Below are positions 15,750-23,164 of a DNA stretch of 64,000 bases, in pieces. The translations under genes were made by a program, and so were the position numbers. The DNA comes from DASVEG01 sp035540495 (lineage in GTDB: Bacteria; Actinomycetota; Acidimicrobiia; Acidimicrobiales; CADCTF01): NCBI GenBank assembly GCA_035540495.1, contig DATLGL010000029.1, positions 62,001 to 126,000 of the forward strand, in the 5' to 3' direction. A model generated the notes under the pieces. That model was not told the origin of the DNA, searched no databases, and saw only the letters and a program-made list of their open reading frames with translations. Numbering within the stretch: position 1 is the stretch's first letter; every line of letters starts with the position of its first letter.

Positions 15750-18293
15750 TCATGCGGTGGCGATCGCTGCCAGCACGTCGAGCTTCGCCGCGCGACGAGC
15801 GGGGCGGATCGCTGCGATCACGCCGCAGGCAGCGGCGAGAAGAGCGACGACGAGGAGCTGGCCGTACGGGATGACCAGCGACTTGAACCCCTCGTCGGCG
15901 AGGGCCTTCACCATCGCCCACCCGAACGCCGCACCGACCGCCAGGCCCATGGTCGTGCCGAAGAGGGCGATGATCACCGACTCCCAGCGCACTGACGAGC
16001 GGAGCTGGGTCCGGGTCATGCCGACCGCTCGAAGCACGCCGAGCTCCCTCGTCCGCTCGTGGATCGACAGAGCCAGCGTGTTGGCGATGCCGAGCAGAGC
16101 GATGACGATCGCCAGCGCCAGCAGGGCGTAGATCAGGCCGAGCATCTGGTTGATGTCGTCGGCCTGGGCGTCGATGTAGCCCTGGCGATCGACCACGTCG
16201 GCGTTCGCCTGCCCTGCGACCGCGGCGTCGATGGCCTTCCTCGCCTGCTCGGCCGAGACACCAGGTGCGGTCTTGACGTAGATCTCCCGGTCGAACCGCT
16301 CCGTGAAGTGCAGGTCATAGGCGGGCGTGCTGATGAGGTATCGGGGCGACAGGTCGCTCGCGTCGTAGATCGCACGCACGACGAGGTTCGTGTCGCCGGT
16401 GGCGGCGAACGCCGCCGGGATCGAGTCACCGACCTTCCACCCGTTGTCGCGTGCGACCGATTGGTGGATCGCGATGCCGTCGGTCCCGAGGCCGTCAAGG
16501 GAGCCGCTGCTGACGTCGACGTCGACGATCTCGGCATAGGCGACGGGATCGACCGCGCCGGTCATGACGCCCCTCTCGCCGATCTTCGCCGGCCCGATGC
16601 GGAGGCCGGACGCCGCGGCCACCTCCGGAAGGTTCTTCACCCGCTCGGCCACCGATGGTTCGAGGCCGCCGAAGCCGAACGTGCCCGACTGGATCACGAA
16701 GTCGCCGGCGAACTGATCGCCGATGATGTCGCTGATCGCAGCCTTGGCCGACGAGGCGAAGATCGTGATGAAGCCGACGAGGGCGACGCCAATCATGAGC
16801 GCCGCCGCCGTGGCCGATGTACGCCGCGGGTTCCGGATCGCGTTCTCCCGAGCGAGCGTCCCGGCCATCCCCCGGAAGGCGGGCAGCGGGCGCCCGATGG
16901 CGGATGCGACAGGACGAGCGATCACGGGACCCAGGATCGCCAGGCCGATGAACATCACGACGCCTCCGAGGCCGACGAAGACCTGAGGCTTCGAACCGGC
17001 GAGGAAGAGGCCGTAGAAGCCCGCCGCGGAACCGACGGCGGTGACGACGCCACCGAGAGCGATTCGCTTTCCGAGGTGGTCGTCCGTCTCGGCAGCGGCT
17101 TCCGACAACGCCGCGACGGGGGCCACCTTGGCGGCGCGGCGGGCGGGCATGAGCGCCGCGACCATCGTCACCACGACCCCGGTAACCAACGAGGTCACGA
17201 TCGTCCCCGTGGTGAGGACGGTGCCACCGGCGGGGATGTCGATGCCGACCGCGGTCAGCAGCGCCTTGAGCGCCCCTGCCACGCCGATCCCGGCGACGAG
17301 CCCGAGCACGGATGCGATCACCCCGACAGCGAGCGACTCCACGACGATCGACTGCAGAACCTGGCGGCGGCTGGCCCCGACGGCACGGAGCAGGGCGACC
17401 TCTCGGGTGCGCTGGGCGACGAGGATCGAGAAGGTGTTGTAGATGATGAACGAGCCGACGAAGAGCGCGATGAGCGCGAACGTCAGCATGAAGGTCGAGA
17501 AGAACGACAGGCCTTCCCTGATGTCGCTCTGGTTCTCCGCCGTGATCTCGGCGCCGGTGCGGGCCTCGAGTCCGTCGGGGAGCGCAGCCTCGATGCGGCT
17601 GCGCAGCTCGTCCTGCGTGACGCCGTCGGCCGCGCGCACGACGATCGCGTCGTACTGCCCGGGTTCGCCGACATAGGCCTGCGCGGCTTCGAGCGTGTAG
17701 CCGACGAACGACGCGCCGCCGGGGCTGTCGGCGTTGCCGAACATGACGATGCCGACGACGGTCATCGGCGGGACCGGCCGAGCGGCGTCGAGCTCGATGA
17801 CGTCGCCGACGGAGATCTTCCCGTCCTTGGCGCTGCCACGGTCGATGACGATCTCGTTGTCGGCTTCCGGAGCGCGACCTTCGACGACATCGAACGGGTT
17901 CAGGTCGTCGTCGTCGAGCCACGACATGCCGAACGTCGGGGCTCCCTGACCCGGATTGCCGATCGGCTTGCCGTCGGTTCCGGTGATCTGGGTGAAGCCC
18001 TGGATGGCGCCGGCGGCGAGCTCCACACCGTCGACGCTCTCGACGATCGGCAGCGCGCTCGCGTCGACACGACCGCGGACCTCGAACCCGTCGGACTCGA
18101 CGGTGGACGCACGGCGCACCTGGACGTCCATGCCGGCGTTCACGTCGGCGAAGAGGTCGTCGAAGGTCGCCTGCACGGTGTCGGTCAGCACCAACGTGCC
18201 GGCCATGAACGCGACGCCGATGAGCACCGCGACTCCTGTGGTGACGAGCCGCAGCTTGCGGGCCCACAGGTTCTTGAGGGTGAGCGACAGCAT
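15750..18293 (-). CDS. ABC transporter permease, FtsX/MacB type
   Basis: 847 aa, full length. It starts with LTLKNLWARKLRLVTTGVAV, has a large extracytoplasmic domain after the first helix (about residues 40-265), an FtsX core, a central helix pair, a second soluble domain (about 500-690) and a final FtsX core with LSIHERTRELGVLRAVGMTR. This two-FtsX-core layout is typical of large actinobacterial permeases. It follows its ATPase by seven bases. Its second half is paralogous to the truncated permease at the left window edge. Substrate unknown; lipid or peptide extraction from the membrane is likely for the family. Confidence 0.9.
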   Translation of the reverse strand: MLSLTLKNLWARKLRLVTTGVAVLIGVAFMAGTLVLTDTVQATFDDLFADVNAGMDVQVRRASTVESDGFEVRGRVDASALPIVESVDGVELAAGAIQGFTQITGTDGKPIGNPGQGAPTFGMSWLDDDDLNPFDVVEGRAPEADNEIVIDRGSAKDGKISVGDVIELDAARPVPPMTVVGIVMFGNADSPGGASFVGYTLEAAQAYVGEPGQYDAIVVRAADGVTQDELRSRIEAALPDGLEARTGAEITAENQSDIREGLSFFSTFMLTFALIALFVGSFIIYNTFSILVAQRTREVALLRAVGASRRQVLQSIVVESLAVGVIASVLGLVAGIGVAGALKALLTAVGIDIPAGGTVLTTGTIVTSLVTGVVVTMVAALMPARRAAKVAPVAALSEAAAETDDHLGKRIALGGVVTAVGSAAGFYGLFLAGSKPQVFVGLGGVVMFIGLAILGPVIARPVASAIGRPLPAFRGMAGTLARENAIRNPRRTSATAAALMIGVALVGFITIFASSAKAAISDIIGDQFAGDFVIQSGTFGFGGLEPSVAERVKNLPEVAAASGLRIGPAKIGERGVMTGAVDPVAYAEIVDVDVSSGSLDGLGTDGIAIHQSVARDNGWKVGDSIPAAFAATGDTNLVVRAIYDASDLSPRYLISTPAYDLHFTERFDREIYVKTAPGVSAEQARKAIDAAVAGQANADVVDRQGYIDAQADDINQMLGLIYALLALAIVIALLGIANTLALSIHERTRELGVLRAVGMTRTQLRSSVRWESVIIALFGTTMGLAVGAAFGWAMVKALADEGFKSLVIPYGQLLVVALLAAACGVIAAIRPARRAAKLDVLAAIATA

Positions 18294-18300
18294 GGCGGCC

Positions 18301-19074
18301 TCAGTTCCCGAACTGCTTCATGCGGTCGAGGACCCGATCGGCGGTGGGCTCGTGCATCTCGTCGACGACGCGGCCGTCGGCGAGGAACACGACGCGGCTG
18401 GCGTAGCTCGCCGCAACGGGATCATGGGTGACCATGACGATCGTCTGGTTGAAGTCGCGCACGGCGCGCCGGAGGAAGGAGAGGACCTCGGCGCTCGCGT
18501 GGGAGTCGAGGTTGCCGGTCGGCTCGTCGGCGAAGATCACGTCAGGGCGACCGGCCAGCGCGCGGGCGACGGCGACGCGCTGCTGCTGGCCGCCGGACAG
18601 CTCGCTCGGCCGGTGCGACAGGCGGTCGCGCAGGCCGACCGTCTCGATGACCGTGTCGAGCCAGGCCTTGTCGGGCGTGCGGCCGGCCAGCGCCGACGGC
18701 AGCGTGATGTTCTCGAGCGCGGTCAACGTCGGGACGAGGTTGAACGCCTGGAACACGAAGCCGATGCGGTCGCGGCGGACGATCGTGAGCTTCTTGTCGT
18801 TGAGGCCGGTGAGCTTCTGGTCGCCGAGCCACACCTCGCCGGAGGTCAGCTCGTCGAGGCCCGCCAGCGTGTGCATCAGCGTCGACTTGCCGGAGCCCGA
18901 CGGGCCCATGATCGCGGTGAACGCACCCGCGGCGAAGTCGACGCTCACGTCGTCGAGGGCCGTCACCGACGTGAGGCCCTTGCCGTAGACCTTGGTCGCC
19001 CGTACGGCGCGGGCGGCGATGGCGCCGCTGACGGAGGCAGGCGCAGCGGGCGCTGGAGACGTCGTTGTGGTCAT
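18301..19074 (-). CDS. ABC transporter ATP-binding protein, MacB/LolD type
   Basis: 257 aa. Walker A GPSGSGKSTLMHTLAGLDEL, signature ELSGGQQQRVAVARAL and Walker B VIFADEPTGNLDS are those of the MacB/LolD/FtsE group. An N-terminal Ala/Thr-rich stretch of about 20 residues precedes the domain. It forms a pair with the permease seven bases downstream. A -10-like TACGTT lies eight bases before the ATG. Confidence 0.9.
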   Translation of the reverse strand: MTTTTSPAPAAPASVSGAIAARAVRATKVYGKGLTSVTALDDVSVDFAAGAFTAIMGPSGSGKSTLMHTLAGLDELTSGEVWLGDQKLTGLNDKKLTIVRRDRIGFVFQAFNLVPTLTALENITLPSALAGRTPDKAWLDTVIETVGLRDRLSHRPSELSGGQQQRVAVARALAGRPDVIFADEPTGNLDSHASAEVLSFLRRAVRDFNQTIVMVTHDPVAASYASRVVFLADGRVVDEMHEPTADRVLDRMKQFGN

Positions 19075-19132
19075 GCCAACCGAACGTACGGATGAGGCGG
19101 CCCGCCGTCGTCAGCCTGACCGGTGATCGTCG

Positions 19133-19150
19133 GTCGTCCTGTGGGACGAC
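19133..19150 (-). terminator. Hairpin terminator candidate after the two-component genes
   Basis: Perfect 7-bp stem GTCGTCC/GGACGAC with a TGTG loop, 19 bases beyond the stop of the response regulator. There is no T-tract, as is common in GC-rich actinobacteria. The rest of the 19075-19168 gap shows nothing else. Confidence 0.45.
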
Positions 19151-19168
19151 TCGGCCTCACCCTCGAGG

Positions 19169-19828
19169 TCAGCCGCCCGGTGTGATCAAGCGGTGTTCGT
19201 AGGCGAAGACGACCGCTTGGACCCGATCGCGCAGATCGAGCTTCATCAACACGCGGCCGACGTGCGTCTTCACCGTCGTCTCGCCGAGGAAGAGCTCGTG
19301 CGCGATCTCCGCGTTCGAGAGTCCTCGGCCCATCAGCGTCAGCACCTCGAGCTCGCGCTCGGTGAGATCTGCGAGCGCGGCGGGCGGCTCGAGTGGGTGC
19401 GCCGGCAGGCTCGACGCGAACCGGTTGATCAGGCGCTTCGTGATCGAAGGCGCCACGACCGCATCGCCGTTCGCCACCACGTGGATGGCGTTGATGAGGT
19501 CTTCCGGCGGCACGTCCTTCAGCAAGAAGCCGCTCGCACCGGCACGGAGGGCGTCGTACACGTACTCGTCGAGGTCGAAGGTTGTGAGGATGAGGACCCG
19601 CGCCGGCTTCTCGCCCTGGGTCAGCCGCGCAGTGGCGGCGACGCCGTCGAGGTTCGGCATGCGGATGTCCATCAGGATCACGTCGGGATCCAGGGTGCCG
19701 GCGAGGTCGATGGCCTCGTTGCCGTCGGCCGCCTCGCCCACCACTTCGAGGCCATCCTCCGACTCGAGGACCATCCGGAAGCCCTTGCGGAGGAGGGGCT
19801 GGTCATCCGCGAGGAGGACGCGGATCAC
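19169..19828 (-). CDS. Response regulator, NarL/LuxR family
   Basis: 219 aa. Receiver domain residues 1-120 with phospho-acceptor Asp in DVILMDIRMPNLDG and Lys in FLLKDVPPEDL; C-terminal LuxR helix-turn-helix LTERELEVLTLMGRGLSNAE. The GTG start overlaps the stop of the histidine kinase by four bases (GTGA), so the pair is one operon. It presumably regulates the neighbouring ABC exporter genes, as many actinobacterial NarL-type systems do; this is inference from position. Confidence 0.9.
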   Translation of the reverse strand: MIRVLLADDQPLLRKGFRMVLESEDGLEVVGEAADGNEAIDLAGTLDPDVILMDIRMPNLDGVAATARLTQGEKPARVLILTTFDLDEYVYDALRAGASGFLLKDVPPEDLINAIHVVANGDAVVAPSITKRLINRFASSLPAHPLEPPAALADLTERELEVLTLMGRGLSNAEIAHELFLGETTVKTHVGRVLMKLDLRDRVQAVVFAYEHRLITPGG

Positions 19829-21093
19829 AGTGCTGACTCCTCGCTCCTGGTCGCTTCGCTCTTCTCCCGCTCGGGTGCGCCTTGTCGCTTGCGCTCCGGG
19901 CGGCGCCTCGGCGACGACGCATCAGCCACCTCGGGCTCGAGCGGGATGCGCGCGACGACTTCGTAGCCGCCGCCGGGCCGTGGTCCGGCGCGGAGATCGC
20001 CGCCGTAGAGGGCGACGCGCTCACGCATGCCGACGAGGCCGTGTCCGCCGCCGAGCGAAGGGACGGCGGCAAGGCCCCGCCCGTCGTCCTCGACCCGAAG
20101 CTCGAGGCAATCGTCGAGGTAGCGGAGACGGACGTCGACGGTCGCAGGGCCTGCGTGCTTCAACACGTTCGTCAGCGCCTCCTGGACGATGCGGTACGCC
20201 GACAGGTCGAGACCGGCCGCGAGCTCCCGCGGATCGCCCTCGACGACGAGGTCGACCGTGAGACCGGCGTCACGGAACTGCTCGACCAGCGCATCGACGT
20301 GGCGGATCGTCGGCTGCGGCGCCCTCGCCATCGAGTCGTCCTGCTCCCGTCGCAACACGCCGAGCAGGCGGCGCATCTCGTCGAGCGCCTGCCGGCCGGT
20401 CGCCTCGATCGACGCCATGGCGTCCTTCGCGCCGTCGGGATCTCGATCGACGGTGCGACGCGCCGCCCCAGCCTGCACCACCATCACGCTCACGGTGTGC
20501 GCGACGACGTCGTGGAGCTCACGCGCGATGCGCACACGCTCGTCGTTGACCGCGGCCGCGGCGGCGGTCTCCTGCTCTCGCTCGAGCCGAGCAGCCCGTT
20601 CCTCGACCTCCGCGATGTACGCGCGCCGGTTCCGCATGTTGTCGCCGAGGATCCACGCGGTGGCGAAGATCACGCTGTTGAGGAAGAAGTCGACGATCGA
20701 CAGCTCGCCATCCGCGGAGTCGACGTCGAGCAGGACGAGCAGGGGCATCATCACCACCGTCCCGACGAGGCCCCACCTCGCCTCCGCCCGAGTGCCGTGC
20801 GCGGCGATCGAATACACGGCGACGAGGAAGCCGAAGGCGAGGACACCTGTCGGGAAGCCGAAGATGCCGCCGATCGTCGCGACGACGCTCGCGCCGACGA
20901 CGGCAGCGACAGGCTTGGTCCGGCGCCAGCCCAGTGGAACGCAGCCGGCCACCACGTACGCGAAGCCCAGCGGCCCGAACCCGCGCATGTCGCCCCGCAC
21001 GTCGTTGAGCCCGAGCGCGAGCAGCTGCAGCGCGAGCAGACCGGCGACGAGCAGCCAGTCCGCGTGGCGGGGGTGGTCCTTCAGCCAGCGCAC
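19825..21093 (-). CDS. Sensor histidine kinase, HisKA_3 type
   Basis: 422 aa. About five membrane helices in the first 150 residues and no large sensor domain, so it probably senses something at the membrane. The dimerisation helix carries the phospho-accepting His in ARELHDVVAHTVSVMVV, and the ATPase domain has VEDDGRGL and GGHGLVGMRERVALYGG. The C-terminal 35 residues are highly charged. GTG 21093 lies six bases after TACCCT (leaderless). It is paired with the NarL-type regulator by a GTGA overlap. Confidence 0.9.
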   Translation of the reverse strand: MRWLKDHPRHADWLLVAGLLALQLLALGLNDVRGDMRGFGPLGFAYVVAGCVPLGWRRTKPVAAVVGASVVATIGGIFGFPTGVLAFGFLVAVYSIAAHGTRAEARWGLVGTVVMMPLLVLLDVDSADGELSIVDFFLNSVIFATAWILGDNMRNRRAYIAEVEERAARLEREQETAAAAAVNDERVRIARELHDVVAHTVSVMVVQAGAARRTVDRDPDGAKDAMASIEATGRQALDEMRRLLGVLRREQDDSMARAPQPTIRHVDALVEQFRDAGLTVDLVVEGDPRELAAGLDLSAYRIVQEALTNVLKHAGPATVDVRLRYLDDCLELRVEDDGRGLAAVPSLGGGHGLVGMRERVALYGGDLRAGPRPGGGYEVVARIPLEPEVADASSPRRRPERKRQGAPEREKSEATRSEESAL

Positions 21094-21099
21094 CTGGCG

Positions 21100-21105
21100 A
21101 GGGTA
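21100..21105 (-). promoter_or_regulatory. -10 element TACCCT, leaderless promoter
   Basis: TACCCT on the minus strand, six bases before GTG 21093 of the histidine kinase. Confidence 0.6.
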
Positions 21106-21121
21106 CGACGCCGCGGAGTGT

Positions 21122-21709
21122 TCAGCGGGCCGAGACGTCGATGCTCGGTGCGTACGGGTCGAAGGCCCGCACCGCGCCGGCGACTCTCACGGCGGTGCGC
21201 TCGCGCTTGTCGCCCACCGCGTCGATCTCGACGAAGAGCCCTCCGTGCCGGCGCGTCACCGTCGCGATCGCGTCGGGTCCGGCGCACCGCTGTGCCTCGA
21301 GCGTGGCCACCCGGCTGTGATCGGGGAGCGACGCCGTCGCCGCCTCGACGGCGTCGGCCAGCGACTGACCCGCTCGAGGCCGAGTGTGGGCGAAGCGCAG
21401 GAACGGGTGCGTGCGGGCGGTGCCGGCGACCACAACCGGCAACCGCCGGCGAATGGCGCAGAACACGCCGTCGTCTCCGATCTGCGGCCGTACCCCCTCG
21501 TCCGTCCGCACGGTGACCGCCACGTCGATCGGCTCCGACTCGAGCGGGCACGCTCCACCCCGGAGCGCGCTGCACGCGAGGCCGAGGTCACGCTGGTCGT
21601 GACAGCGGTGGACGGCGTGGCCGTCTGCGTGCAGCGACGACGCCGCGAGGCCGGCGGCGGTTGTGACGGTCTCGGAGAAGAGGATGTGCACGTCATCGAT
21701 CGTCCTCAT
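21122..21709 (-). CDS. Hypothetical protein, 195 aa
   Basis: No family recognised. The first 45 residues (VHILFSETVTTAAGLAASSL, then DGHAVHRCHD) resemble the opening strand and helix of a receiver-like fold but without acidic phospho-site residues. The product is soluble, with three Cys in the first 60 residues (HRCHD, LACSAL, GGACPLESE) and one near residue 85, which could bind a metal. Codon choice and strand match its neighbour, and it lies 28 bases upstream of the kinase on the same strand. No clear promoter is visible in the 114-base gap upstream. Confidence 0.5.
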   Translation of the reverse strand: MRTIDDVHILFSETVTTAAGLAASSLHADGHAVHRCHDQRDLGLACSALRGGACPLESEPIDVAVTVRTDEGVRPQIGDDGVFCAIRRRLPVVVAGTARTHPFLRFAHTRPRAGQSLADAVEAATASLPDHSRVATLEAQRCAGPDAIATVTRRHGGLFVEIDAVGDKRERTAVRVAGAVRAFDPYAPSIDVSAR

Positions 21710-21823
21710 CTGCGATGCAGGTGATCAGGGCCGAAGGTCCCGAAGGGGGCGGGCCGGTCGGGCTCGCGAAAGGGTCCGCTCGGACGGGTCGCAGGGGAGC
21801 AACTGCCGGGATGCTTGATCCTC

Positions 21824-23161
21824 ATGGAAACCGAGACCAAGAGCGCCCCAGATCTGGGGATAGTGGGAGCGATCCTGGGCATCCTCGCCCTGGTCGTCGC
21901 GGTCGTTGCCGTCGGCTTCTCCCTCACCGGGGACGACGACGGATCGAGCATCAAGGCTGGCGGAGGATCGACCGAGGTCGAACTCGGCGACTTCTTCATC
22001 AAGCCGGCGTCGGCCACGGTCGCTGCCGGTTCGACGTTGAAGCTCGTCAACTCCGGGAACGTGCAGCACAACCTGAGCGTCGTCGACGAAGGACTTGCCT
22101 CGCCGATGCTCGACGCCGGGGCATCAGGCGAGCTGTCGCTGGCCGGTCTCGCGCCCGGTACGTACAAGATCCGGTGCGACGTTCCGGGTCATGAGTCTGC
22201 CGGCATGGCGGGTGAGCTCACGGTGACCGAGGGCGCCGGCGAGGTGGCGGCTGCCGCTACGGGCGGGCACTCGTCGGGCGGCCACGGCGACATGTCGTGG
22301 GAGGAGATGGACAAGTCGATGCTGGAGCGGGTGAAGGCGTTCCCGCAGGAGACGTCGGCCCACGGCGCCGAGGACATGGCGCCCAAGATCGTCGACGGGG
22401 TGAAGGTGTTCGACCTCACGGCGAAGATCGTCAAGTGGGAGCTCGAGAAGGGCAAGGTCGTCGAGGGCTGGACCTACAACGGCACCGTTCCCGGTCCGAC
22501 GATCAAGGTCGACGTTGGCGACAAGGTCCGCATCAACCTCAAGAACGAGCTGCCGGAGTCGACGGGCCTGCACCTCCACGGCATCGAGAAGCTCGCCAAC
22601 AAGATGGACGGCGTCCCCGACATCACTCAGGACCCGATCCATCCGGGTGAGTCCTTCAGCTACGAGTTCACGGCCACCGCTCCGGCAGTGGCGATGTACC
22701 ACTCGCACCACAACGCGACGAAGCAGGTCGGCAACGGCATGCTCGGTGCGCTGATGGTTGGCCAGATCCCGCTGCCGGCCGGCTCCTCGGTCGACCAGGA
22801 GATCCCGATGGTGCTCAACGACACCGGCACGATCGGCTTCTCGCTCAACGGCAAGTCGTTCCCTGCAACGAAGCCCTACACGGCCAAGCTCGGCGACCAG
22901 ATCCTCGTCCACTACATGAACGAGGGCGTCACCGGTCACCCGATGCACCTGCACGGCATGCCCGGCGTGGTCGTCGCCCGTGACGGCTACGGCTCACCGC
23001 CGCAGCGCCTCGACACGATCATGGTGAATCCCGGCGAACGGGTGTCGGTGCTCTACGACATCACCGAGCCCGGCGTCTGGGCCTGGCACTGCCACATCCT
23101 CCCGCACGCCGAGTCGTCGACCGGCATGTTCGGGATGGTGACGGCCCTAATCGTCGAGTGA
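21824..23161 (+). CDS. Multicopper oxidase with extra N-terminal cupredoxin domain
   Basis: 445 aa. One membrane helix (residues 12-36) anchors the protein outside the cell. Residues about 48-135 form a plastocyanin-like domain with a complete type 1 copper set: H82, C118, H123, M128. Then follow two cupredoxin domains with multicopper-oxidase motifs: GLHLHGI, MYHSHHN, TGHPMHLHGMP and the HCH-containing AWHCHILPHAESSTGM. The first of these lacks the Cys of a type 1 site; the last has it. So a trinuclear cluster and two type 1 sites are expected, one of them in the added domain. It probably oxidises metals or phenols, or works as a nitrite reductase-like enzyme; the HSH motif favours oxidase. 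The ATG at 21824 begins METETKSAPD. Confidence 0.85.
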   Translation: METETKSAPDLGIVGAILGILALVVAVVAVGFSLTGDDDGSSIKAGGGSTEVELGDFFIKPASATVAAGSTLKLVNSGNVQHNLSVVDEGLASPMLDAGASGELSLAGLAPGTYKIRCDVPGHESAGMAGELTVTEGAGEVAAAATGGHSSGGHGDMSWEEMDKSMLERVKAFPQETSAHGAEDMAPKIVDGVKVFDLTAKIVKWELEKGKVVEGWTYNGTVPGPTIKVDVGDKVRINLKNELPESTGLHLHGIEKLANKMDGVPDITQDPIHPGESFSYEFTATAPAVAMYHSHHNATKQVGNGMLGALMVGQIPLPAGSSVDQEIPMVLNDTGTIGFSLNGKSFPATKPYTAKLGDQILVHYMNEGVTGHPMHLHGMPGVVVARDGYGSPPQRLDTIMVNPGERVSVLYDITEPGVWAWHCHILPHAESSTGMFGMVTALIVE

Positions 23162-23164
23162 CCG

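Noticed and set aside
15730..21100. Very long plus-strand frames opposite the ABC and kinase genes
   Set aside because: Antisense to genes with clear motifs; composition is that of reverse-frame shadows.
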